A stretch of 10,809 nt of DNA from Bacteroidales bacterium (GTDB lineage: Bacteria; Bacteroidota; Bacteroidia; Bacteroidales; Muribaculaceae). Location: assembly GCA_030526455.1 (NCBI GenBank), contig JAUNCU010000093.1, positions 1 to 10,809 of the forward strand, written 5' to 3'. The position numbers and the translations under genes were made by a program. Every line of letters starts with the position of its first letter. The first letter of the stretch is position 1. Shown in pieces: positions 1 through 7,041 of the stretch. Below the pieces are notes generated by a model that was not told the DNA's origin, did not search any database, and was given only the letters and a program-made list of their open reading frames with translations.

Positions 1-10
1 AATAAACTTT

Positions 11-24
11 TAATCAATTGATTA
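11..24. promoter_or_regulatory. 14-base perfect palindrome upstream of the ABC-F gene
   Basis: The bases TAATCAATTGATTA equal their own reverse complement. The site lies 114 bases before the ABC-F start codon and about 100 bases before its likely -7 box. It could be a dimeric regulator site, but in AT-rich intergenic DNA such a palindrome can arise by chance and no regulator is encoded nearby. The palindrome is seen directly; any role is inference. Confidence 0.2.
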
Positions 25-124
25 TTAGAATGATAAATTTTCTTTTGGAAAACTTTCTGCCGAAAATGCCCGCTGCGAGTTTAATTTTTAGTTTTTTCGT
101 GGGTGCTATTAAATGTAATTTTTG

Positions 125-132
125 TAACTTTG
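125..132 (+). promoter_or_regulatory. Bacteroidota-type -7 promoter box of the ABC-F gene
   Basis: TAACTTTG fits the Bacteroidota primary sigma factor -7 consensus TAnnTTTG exactly. I see no clear TTTG-type -33 element at the usual distance; the region around 92-105 is only T-rich. The box ends six bases before the ATG at 138, so transcription would start at or within a few bases of the start codon, giving a leaderless or nearly leaderless mRNA. Confidence 0.55.
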
Positions 133-137
133 CATTT

Positions 138-2075
138 ATGATTTCTGTACAAAATTTAAAGGTGGAATTCGGTAGTCAACCGCTCTTCGACGGGGTGAGT
201 TTTGTCGTGAATAAGAAGGACAAAATCGCGCTCGTGGGCAAGAACGGCGCCGGAAAATCCACACTGCTCAAAATATTTGCCGGCATCCAGAGTCCCACCG
301 AGGGCCAGGTGTCGAAACCATCGGATATCACCATCGGTTACCTGCCGCAGACGATGAATCTGAGCGACGACTGCACCGCCAAGGAAGAGGTGCAGAAGGC
401 TTTCAGCCACATCGACGAACTCGACCGACAGATCGATGAACTCAACGTGCAACTCGCCGAGCGCACCGACTACGAATCGGAGAGTTACCACGACCTCATC
501 GACACGCTCACCCACAAGAACGACCTGCGTGCCATGTATCAGACCGAGAACTATGAAGCGGAGATTGAAAAAACGCTGCTGGGTCTCGGTTTCGAGCGCA
601 CCGACTTCGACCGACCCACCCACGAATTCAGTGGCGGCTGGCGCATGCGCATCGAGTTGGCGAAGATTCTGCTGCAGCGCCCCGACGTGCTCCTGCTAGA
701 CGAACCTACCAACCACCTCGACATCGAGTCGATTCAGTGGCTGGAGAATTTCCTCAAGACGCAGGCCAATATGCTCGTGCTCGTGTCGCACGACAAGGCG
801 TTTATCGACAACGTCACGAATCGCACCATAGAAATCTCCTGTGGAAAGATCTACGACTACAGTGTGAACTACTCACACTTCATCGAACTGCGCAAGGAGC
901 GCATCGAGCAGCAGAAGCGTGCCTTTGAGAATCAGCAGAAGATGATTCAAGACACCGAGGAGTTTATCGAGAAATTCCGCTATAAGCCCACCAAGTCGGT
1001 TCAGGTGCAGAGCCGCATCAAGCAACTGGAGAAAATCGAACGCATCGAAATCGACGAGGTCGACAATTCTCACCTGCGCCTCAAGTTCCCGCCAGCGCCC
1101 CGTTCGGGCGACTATCCCGTGATAGCCGACGAGGTGGCGAAGTCGTATGGCGCGCTCAACGTGTTTCACGACTGCACCTTCACCATCAAGCGCGGCGAGA
1201 AGGTGGCCTTTGTGGGCAAGAATGGTGCTGGCAAATCCACCCTGGTGAAGTGCATCATGGGCGAGATACCTTTCGACGGCCATCTCAAGATAGGGCACAA
1301 TGTGAAAATCGGCTACTTCGCCCAAAACCAGGCGATGCTGCTCGACGAGAACATCACCGTGTTCGACACCATCGACTATGCCGCCACTGGTGAGATTCGC
1401 ACCCGCATCAACGATATTCTGGGCGCGTTCATGTTTGGCGGCGCAGCCAGCGAGAAGAAGGTGAAGGTGCTCTCGGGTGGCGAACGCAGCCGCTTGGCCA
1501 TGATTCAACTGCTGCTGCAGCCCGTGAACCTGCTCATCCTCGACGAACCCACCAACCACCTCGACATCCGCACCAAGGACATCCTCAAGGAAGCCATCAA
1601 GGAATTTGACGGCACCGTGATTGTGGTGTCGCACGACCGCGACTTCCTCAACGGCCTCGTGGAGAAGGTGTACGAATTCGGAGGCGGCGTAATCAAGGAG
1701 CACCTCTGCGGCATCTACGAATTCCTGGAATACAAGAAACTCAACTCGCTTCAGGAACTGGAGAAAGACGACGTTGCCCCCAAGAAGCAGGCCGAGCCCA
1801 CCGAGGTGAAGGCTTCGAAACTCTCTTACCAAGAGCAGAAGGAGGCACAGAAACGCATCAAGCAGGCCGAGAAGCGCATCAAGGAACTCGAAAACAAAAT
1901 CAACGAAATCGAAACCTCGATTAAGGAGATTGAGCAGATTCTCTCCAGTGGCGAGGCGGCCGATCCCGACGTCTACTCCAAGCACCAGGCGCTCAACGAT
2001 GCGCTGGAAGAAACCATGATGGCATGGGAAGAGGCCAACGAAGAATATGAAACGCTGACATCATCAGAAAACTAA
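138..2075 (+). CDS. ABC-F family ATPase (Uup/EttA-like, ribosome-associated)
   Basis: A 645-residue soluble protein with two ABC ATPase domains in one chain and no membrane segment. ABC-F proteins act on the ribosome rather than in transport. Domain 1 has Walker A GKNGAGKST (residues 34-42), signature FSGGW (164-168), Walker B and DEPTNHLD (from about 185) and an H-loop SHD (217-219). A charged linker of about 80 residues follows, then domain 2 with Walker A (360-368), LSGGER (445-450), LILDEPTNHLD (from about 466) and SHD (498-500). The last 85 or so residues are Lys/Glu-rich coiled coil, as in Uup-like members. The frame is open back to a TTG at 18, but the ATG at 138 is preferred: the family begins at the equivalent of MISVQNLKVEF, and the promoter box lies inside the upstream extension. 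All catalytic motifs are intact, so a housekeeping role is more likely than antibiotic resistance; the exact subfamily is uncertain. Confidence 0.93.
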   Translation: MISVQNLKVEFGSQPLFDGVSFVVNKKDKIALVGKNGAGKSTLLKIFAGIQSPTEGQVSKPSDITIGYLPQTMNLSDDCTAKEEVQKAFSHIDELDRQIDELNVQLAERTDYESESYHDLIDTLTHKNDLRAMYQTENYEAEIEKTLLGLGFERTDFDRPTHEFSGGWRMRIELAKILLQRPDVLLLDEPTNHLDIESIQWLENFLKTQANMLVLVSHDKAFIDNVTNRTIEISCGKIYDYSVNYSHFIELRKERIEQQKRAFENQQKMIQDTEEFIEKFRYKPTKSVQVQSRIKQLEKIERIEIDEVDNSHLRLKFPPAPRSGDYPVIADEVAKSYGALNVFHDCTFTIKRGEKVAFVGKNGAGKSTLVKCIMGEIPFDGHLKIGHNVKIGYFAQNQAMLLDENITVFDTIDYAATGEIRTRINDILGAFMFGGAASEKKVKVLSGGERSRLAMIQLLLQPVNLLILDEPTNHLDIRTKDILKEAIKEFDGTVIVVSHDRDFLNGLVEKVYEFGGGVIKEHLCGIYEFLEYKKLNSLQELEKDDVAPKKQAEPTEVKASKLSYQEQKEAQKRIKQAEKRIKELENKINEIETSIKEIEQILSSGEAADPDVYSKHQALNDALEETMMAWEEANEEYETLTSSEN

Positions 2076-2086
2076 TTATATATAAT

Positions 2087-4102
2087 ATGAAGAAAAAACT
2101 CATTTTACCCGTGGCATTGCTCTCGCTCATGGCGATGAATGCCGCATCACTGAAAGGTGTCGACCGAAAGAACTTCGACGAGAGCGTGGCTCCCGGCACC
2201 GACTTCTATCAGCACGCCTGTGGCGGCTGGATGAAGGCTAATCCCCTCGACCCACAGTATGCCCGCTTCGGCACCTTCGACCAGATGGCTGAAGGCAGCC
2301 GCGCGCAGTTGAAGGAACTTGTGGTGAACCTGGGCAAGCAGCAGCATGCCGCCGGTTCGCTCGAGCAGAAGGTGGGTGATATTTTCAACATGGGCATGGA
2401 CAGCCTTCGCCTCAATGCCGATGGCGCTAAGCCACTGATGGCCCACATCGAGATGCTCAAGGGCGTGAAGAAGGCCAATCTCGCCGAGATGGTGGCTTTC
2501 CTCCACAAAGGCATTTCGGCACCATTCTTCGACAGCGGCGTGATGGCCGACCTGAAGAATTCCGATGTGAACATGTTCTACATCCAGCAGGCGGGTATGG
2601 GCCTCGGCGACCGCGACTACTATCTGGAAAACGACGCCAACACCAAGAAGGTGCGCGACGCCTACACTGCCTACATCAACAAACTCTTCACCTTCATCGG
2701 CTACAAGAAGGGCGACGCCAAGAAGGCCACCGATGCCGTGATGAAGATTGAAAAGACGCTCGCTCAGTCGGCAATGACCCGCGAAGAGCAGCGCGACCTG
2801 AACAAGCAATACAACATTCTCACCCTCGCTCAACTCAAGGCGAAGTATCCCGAATTTGGCTGGGATGCCTATTTCGCTGCCCTGGGTCTGCAGAATGTGG
2901 ACCGCGTGTGTGTGGCACAACTCGATTTCATGACCACCGTGAACTCGCTGCTCGCCTCGCTCAAGGAAAAGGAACTCAAGGACTATATGATTTTCAAATA
3001 CGTCGACGCCGCTTCGCCTTACCTGAGCGATGCTTTCGTGGCAGCCAACTTCGACGTTTACTCGCGTGCCATGTCGGGCAAGCAGGTAATGCAGCCTCGC
3101 TGGAAGAGCGCGCTCAATGTGCCTAACTCCCTGCTGGGCGAAGCCGTGGGACAACTCTATGTGGAAAAATACTTCCCCGCCGAGGCCAAGAAGAAAATGC
3201 AGACGCTGGTGGAAAACCTGCGCATCGCCCTGGGCGAACGCATTGCCAACCTCACTTGGATGAGCCCCAAGACCAAGGTGAACGCTCTGGTGAAACTCAA
3301 CAGTTTCACCGTGAAGATCGGTTACCCCGACAAGTGGCGCGACTATAGCGCTGCATCGGTGAACCCCGCTCTCAGTTACTGGGAAAATGTGGTGGCGCTG
3401 AAGCAGCACGAGGCTAACTGGAGTTATTCGCAACTCTTTAAGCCCGTCGACAAAGACCGCTGGCAGATGACACCACAGACCGTTAACGCCTACTACGATC
3501 CATCGACCAACGAAATCTGCTTCCCTGCCGGCATTCTCCAGCCACCTTACTTCGACCCATCGGCCGACGATGCCAGCAACTACGGCGCCATCGGCGTGGT
3601 GATTGGTCATGAGATGACTCACGGCTTCGACGACCAAGGCCGCAACTTCGACCAGAACGGCAATATGGTGGACTGGTGGACCGAAGAAGACGCCAACGCC
3701 TTCAAGGCCCTCGCCGACAAACTCGGTGCGCAATACAATGAAGTGATCGTGGCCGACGATGTGCACGCCAACGGCGAATTCACTATGGGCGAAAACATTG
3801 CCGATCATGGTGGTCTTCGCATCGCTTTCTCTGCCTTCCTCAAGACTGAGCAGGGCAAGGGTGGCGCCCTCATCGACGGCTTCACCCCCGCACAGCGTTT
3901 CTACCTCAGTTACGCCAACGTGTGGGCTGCCAATATCACCAAGGAAGAAATTCTGCGCCGCACCAAGGTGGATCCACACTCGCTGGGCAAGAACCGCGTG
4001 AATGTGGCGCTGCGCAACATCGAAACATTCTTCGACGCCTTCGGCATCAAGGCGGGCGACCCCATGTTCCGCGCCGAGGACGACCGCGTCTCCATCTGGT
4101 AA
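2087..4102 (+). CDS. Secreted M13 (neprilysin/PepO-like) zinc metalloendopeptidase
   Basis: 671 residues, full length for an M13 peptidase. The N-terminus MKKKLILPVALLSLMAMNAA is a signal peptide with likely cleavage near residue 20. No lipobox cysteine is present, so a soluble periplasmic or exported protein is expected. The M13 N-terminal domain includes the conserved DFYQHACGGW (39-48). The catalytic domain shows NAYY (467-470, substrate backbone binding), zinc motif HEMTH (H508, E509, H512) and ENIAD (E569 the third zinc ligand, D573). Family members cleave oligopeptides. The C-terminus ends VSIW, without the cysteine seen in mammalian neprilysins but with the final Trp kept. It starts 11 bases after the ABC-F stop, in an AT-rich gap without Shine-Dalgarno sequence, so it is probably co-transcribed. 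The substrate cannot be told from sequence. Confidence 0.94.
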   Translation: MKKKLILPVALLSLMAMNAASLKGVDRKNFDESVAPGTDFYQHACGGWMKANPLDPQYARFGTFDQMAEGSRAQLKELVVNLGKQQHAAGSLEQKVGDIFNMGMDSLRLNADGAKPLMAHIEMLKGVKKANLAEMVAFLHKGISAPFFDSGVMADLKNSDVNMFYIQQAGMGLGDRDYYLENDANTKKVRDAYTAYINKLFTFIGYKKGDAKKATDAVMKIEKTLAQSAMTREEQRDLNKQYNILTLAQLKAKYPEFGWDAYFAALGLQNVDRVCVAQLDFMTTVNSLLASLKEKELKDYMIFKYVDAASPYLSDAFVAANFDVYSRAMSGKQVMQPRWKSALNVPNSLLGEAVGQLYVEKYFPAEAKKKMQTLVENLRIALGERIANLTWMSPKTKVNALVKLNSFTVKIGYPDKWRDYSAASVNPALSYWENVVALKQHEANWSYSQLFKPVDKDRWQMTPQTVNAYYDPSTNEICFPAGILQPPYFDPSADDASNYGAIGVVIGHEMTHGFDDQGRNFDQNGNMVDWWTEEDANAFKALADKLGAQYNEVIVADDVHANGEFTMGENIADHGGLRIAFSAFLKTEQGKGGALIDGFTPAQRFYLSYANVWAANITKEEILRRTKVDPHSLGKNRVNVALRNIETFFDAFGIKAGDPMFRAEDDRVSIW

Positions 4103-4153
4103 CACTTCATCGAAACTAATAAAAACCATATCATAACATCTTTTTTAAACACA

Positions 4154-6700
4154 ATGACTTACAATTACAATGAGGCTTTTGAGGCTTCGAAAAAATACTT
4201 TGAGGGCGACGAACTTGCCGCACGCGTGTGGGCAACGAAATATGCGCTGAAGGATGCTCAGGGTAATTACTACGAACTCACGCCCGACGACATGCACTGG
4301 CGTCTGGCACGTGAGATCGCTCGCATCGAGAAGAAGTACAAAAACCCTATGAGCGAGCAGGAACTCTTCGACCTGATGAGCCACTTCCGCTACATCGTGC
4401 CTCAGGGCAGCCCTATGGCGGGCATTGGCAACAACCTGCAGGTGGGTTCGCTCTCCAACTGTTTCGTGATTGGCCTTAACGGCGAGCCCGACAGTTACGG
4501 CGGCATCATCAAGATTGATGAAGAGCAGGTGCAACTCATGAAGCGCCGCGGTGGGGTAGGCCACGACCTTTCTCACCTTCGCCCCAAGGGCACCGAGGTG
4601 AAGAACTCGGCGCTCACTTCCACCGGCGTGGTGCCTTTCATGGAACGCTATTCTAATTCCACCCGCGAGGTGGCGCAGGACGGTCGCCGCGGTGCGCTCA
4701 TGCTCACCGTGAGTGTGAAGCACCCCGACTCGGAGGCTTTCGTCGACGCCAAGATGGTGGAAGGCAAGGTGACCGGCGCCAATGTGTCGCTCCGCATCGA
4801 CGACGCCTTCATGCAGGCCGCTACCGAAGGACAGGAATATCAGCAGCAATATCCCGTGGATGCCGAAAATCCATCGGTGGTGAAGAAAATCGACGCCGCT
4901 AGTTTCTGGCAGAAGATTGTGCACAACGCTTGGCAGAGTGCCGAGCCCGGTGTGCTGTTCTGGGATACCATCACCCGCGAATCGCTGCCCGACTGCTACG
5001 CCGACCTGGGCTTTAAGACCATCTCCACCAACCCCTGTGGCGAAATCCCCTTGTGCCCTTACGACAGTTGTCGCCTGCTGGCCATCAACCTCTACTCTTA
5101 TGTAGAAAACCCATTCACCCCTGAGGCTACTTTCAATTTCGAGAAATTCAAGCAGCACGTGATGTGCGCCCAGCGCATGATGGACGACATCATCGACCTC
5201 GAAATGGAGAAGATTGAGAAGATCATTGCCAAGATTGAGACCGACCCCGAAACTGAAGAAGTGAAGAAGACTGAACTCAATCTCTGGAAAAAGATTCAGG
5301 CTAAAACGGTGAAGGGACGCCGCACTGGCGTGGGTACTACCGCCGAGGGCGACATGCTCGCCGCTATGGGCTACACCTACGGCACCGAGGAAGCCACAAA
5401 ATTCTCGGTTGAGGTGCACAAAACCCTCGCCCTGGCCGCTTACCGCAGTTCGGTGGTGCTCGCTAGCGAACGTGGCGCCTTCGAAGTTTTCGACTACAAG
5501 CGCGAGGAAAACAACCCATTCATGCTGCGCATGAAGGAAGCCGATCCCGAACTCTATGAGATGATGGTGAAGCATGGTCGTCGCAACATCGCTTGCCTCA
5601 CCATCGCGCCTACCGGCACCACCAGTATCCTTACCCAGACCACTTCGGGCATCGAGCCTGTGTTCCTGCCCGTGTACAAGCGTCGCCGCAAGGTGAACGC
5701 CAACGACAAGGATTCGCGCGTGGACTACGTCGACGAGTCGGGCGATGCTTTTGAAGAATACATCGTTTATCACCCTAAGTTCATGACTTGGATGAAACTC
5801 CACGGTATCGAGGTGAAGGACGACTACACACAGGAGCAAATCGACGAACTCGTGGCGAAGTCGCCTTACTTCAAGGCCACTTCCAACGATGTGGACTGGC
5901 TCAACAAGGTGCGCATGCAGGGTGCCGTGCAGAAGTGGGTTGACCACTCTATCAGCGTGACCATCAACCTGCCTAACGATATTTCGGAAGAAATGGTGAA
6001 CAAACTCTATGTGGAAGCATGGAAGTCGGGCTGCAAGGGCTGCACTGTGTATCGCGACGGTTCGCGCTCGGGCGTGCTCATCTCGCTGAAGAAGGAAAAG
6101 AAGAAGGAAGAGGAGAAGGTGGATCCTAATTCGCTCGACGAACTCGACATCTTCAACCACAAGCGTCCTATCGAACTCGACGCCGACGTGGTGCGCTTCC
6201 AGAATAATAAGGAAAAATGGATTGCATTCATCGGTCTGATCGATGGCAAACCTTACGAAATCTTCACCGGTATCGCCGACGACGAAGAAGGTATCTTCTG
6301 CCCAAAATCGGTGAACAAGGGTAAGATTATCAAGGTGATCGACGAAAACGGACAGAAGCGCTACGACTTCCAGTTCGTGAACAAGCGCGGCTTCAAGACC
6401 ACCATCGAAGGTCTCTCCGAAAAGTTCAACCCCGAATTCTGGAACTACGCGAAACTCATCTCGGGCGTGCTCCGCTACCGCATGCCTATCGCACAGGTGC
6501 TCAAACTCGTGGGTAGTCTCGAACTCGACAACAAGTCGATCAACACCTGGAAAATGGGTGTAGAGCGCGCACTGAAGAAATACCTGCCCAACGGCGAAAA
6601 ACTCAGCGGCCAAACCTGCCCCAACTGCGGCCAGGAATCGCTCGTTTACCAAGAAGGCTGCCTCATCTGCACCAACTGCGGCACCTCCCGCTGCGGCTAA
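4154..6700 (+). CDS. nrdJ: Adenosylcobalamin-dependent (class II) ribonucleoside-diphosphate reductase
   Basis: 848 residues. It reduces ribonucleotides to deoxyribonucleotides using adenosylcobalamin to make the thiyl radical, and needs neither oxygen nor a second radical subunit. Catalytic pattern: N293-P-C295-G-E297 (C295 the radical cysteine, E297 and N293 its partners), with C103 (SNCF) and C306 as the redox pair. The 11-residue spacing from C295 to C306 matches that recalled for Thermotoga NrdJ. APTGTTSILTQTTSG (485-499) is the phosphate-binding region, and GCKGCTVYRDGSR (626-638) is typical of this family. A Lys/Glu-rich linker (about 645-657) leads to a C-terminal extension ending in a zinc ribbon-like module (C822, C825, C839, C842, plus C836 and C847) that resembles the redox or zinc tail of long NrdJ proteins. 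The 51-base upstream gap is too short for a cobalamin riboswitch. The start is the first ATG in frame, preceded by TTTTTTAAACACA with no Shine-Dalgarno. Confidence 0.95.
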   Translation: MTYNYNEAFEASKKYFEGDELAARVWATKYALKDAQGNYYELTPDDMHWRLAREIARIEKKYKNPMSEQELFDLMSHFRYIVPQGSPMAGIGNNLQVGSLSNCFVIGLNGEPDSYGGIIKIDEEQVQLMKRRGGVGHDLSHLRPKGTEVKNSALTSTGVVPFMERYSNSTREVAQDGRRGALMLTVSVKHPDSEAFVDAKMVEGKVTGANVSLRIDDAFMQAATEGQEYQQQYPVDAENPSVVKKIDAASFWQKIVHNAWQSAEPGVLFWDTITRESLPDCYADLGFKTISTNPCGEIPLCPYDSCRLLAINLYSYVENPFTPEATFNFEKFKQHVMCAQRMMDDIIDLEMEKIEKIIAKIETDPETEEVKKTELNLWKKIQAKTVKGRRTGVGTTAEGDMLAAMGYTYGTEEATKFSVEVHKTLALAAYRSSVVLASERGAFEVFDYKREENNPFMLRMKEADPELYEMMVKHGRRNIACLTIAPTGTTSILTQTTSGIEPVFLPVYKRRRKVNANDKDSRVDYVDESGDAFEEYIVYHPKFMTWMKLHGIEVKDDYTQEQIDELVAKSPYFKATSNDVDWLNKVRMQGAVQKWVDHSISVTINLPNDISEEMVNKLYVEAWKSGCKGCTVYRDGSRSGVLISLKKEKKKEEEKVDPNSLDELDIFNHKRPIELDADVVRFQNNKEKWIAFIGLIDGKPYEIFTGIADDEEGIFCPKSVNKGKIIKVIDENGQKRYDFQFVNKRGFKTTIEGLSEKFNPEFWNYAKLISGVLRYRMPIAQVLKLVGSLELDNKSINTWKMGVERALKKYLPNGEKLSGQTCPNCGQESLVYQEGCLICTNCGTSRCG

Positions 6701-6729
6701 TATACAGCAACCTAACATCACAAAATAAC

Positions 6730-6766
6730 AGCAAGGGACTCAATGAAAAATTTTGAGTCCCTTGCT
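6730..6766 (+). terminator. Rho-independent terminator after nrdJ, possibly bidirectional
   Basis: A perfect 14-bp stem (6730-6743 with 6753-6766, core GCAAGGGACTCA) with a 9-base loop, followed by TATTTTAT on the + strand. It lies 30 bases after the nrdJ stop. The opposite side is also T-rich when read on the - strand (GTTATTTTGTG), so it may also stop transcripts of the convergent LRR gene, which would then carry a 3' untranslated region of about 280 bases. Confidence 0.88.
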
Positions 6767-6945
6767 TATTTTATCAGCGAATTAATGTGCTTGATTTTTG
6801 TTCACGAATTAAACGAATTAACAAATTATCGAATTAATTTTTTCGTTGAATCTGTGTGAGATTTGTGATCAACGAATTTCACGAATTATTTTTTGTTGAA
6901 TCTCGTTGAATCTGTGTGAGGCCTACTGTTAGACTGTTAGACTTT

Positions 6946-6972
6946 TTCTGTGAGATCCGTGAGATCTGTGTG
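6946..6972. repeat. Three tandem 9-base units (ATCYGTGWG), array 1
   Basis: Units are TTCTGTGAG, ATCCGTGAG and ATCTGTGTG end to end, followed by GGG. The order and sequence of the last two units are the same in all three arrays of this window. Confidence 0.75.
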
Positions 6973-6995
6973 GGGCCCTCGTAGACTTAAAATAA

Positions 6996-7022
6996 ATCCG
7001 TGTGATCCGTGAGATCTGTGTG
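6996..7022. repeat. Three tandem 9-base units (ATCYGTGWG), array 2
   Basis: Units are ATCCGTGTG, ATCCGTGAG and ATCTGTGTG, followed by GGGC and then a GGGGCAGT duplication, ending 20 bases from the stop codon of LRR gene 1. This is the most regular of the three arrays. On the LRR coding strand it lies at the start of the 3' untranslated region. Confidence 0.8.
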
Positions 7023-7041
7023 GGGCAGTGGGGCAGTGGGC

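Larger units (their letters stand above)
6801..7026. repeat. Intergenic repeat, copy A (downstream of LRR gene 1)
   Basis: The 341-base gap between nrdJ and the LRR gene holds no gene. After the terminator it is filled with repeat sequence that recurs at 8898-9023. Shared blocks are 6801-6828 (= 8898-8925, 28 identical bases built on CGAATTAA words), 6891-6920 (= 8937-8966, 30 identical bases, GTTGAATCTCGTTGAATCTG and onward), a near-identical block with ACTGTTAGACTGTTAGACTT (6925-6944 = 8971-8990), and 6954-6976 (= 9001-9023, 23 identical bases). Copy A is longer. It has about 50 extra bases (about 6842-6890), a diverged variant of the GTTGAATCTGTGTGAG and ACGAATT words, and a second copy of the 23-base end block at 7004-7026. 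Confidence 0.85.

Noticed and set aside
18..137. N-terminal extension of the ABC-F protein from a TTG at 18
   Set aside because: The 40 extra residues do not resemble the family, and the region contains the promoter box at 125-132. The ATG at 138 matches the usual family start.
873..1985. 370-codon open frame on the - strand opposite the ABC-F gene
   Set aside because: Leu/Val/His-rich translation without motifs, lying fully within a real gene on the other strand.
2147..4129. Long open frame of 660 codons on the - strand opposite the M13 peptidase
   Set aside because: It is an antisense shadow of a GC-rich gene, rich in His/Val/Glu with no recognisable domain. The + strand frame has full catalytic motifs.
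4145..6721. Long open frame of 858 codons on the - strand opposite nrdJ
   Set aside because: It is an antisense shadow produced by codon bias. The + strand is an unmistakable class II reductase.
6801..7026. CRISPR array
   Set aside because: The repeat blocks are not separated by unique spacers of constant length, and the units are 9 bases or irregular. No cas gene is present.
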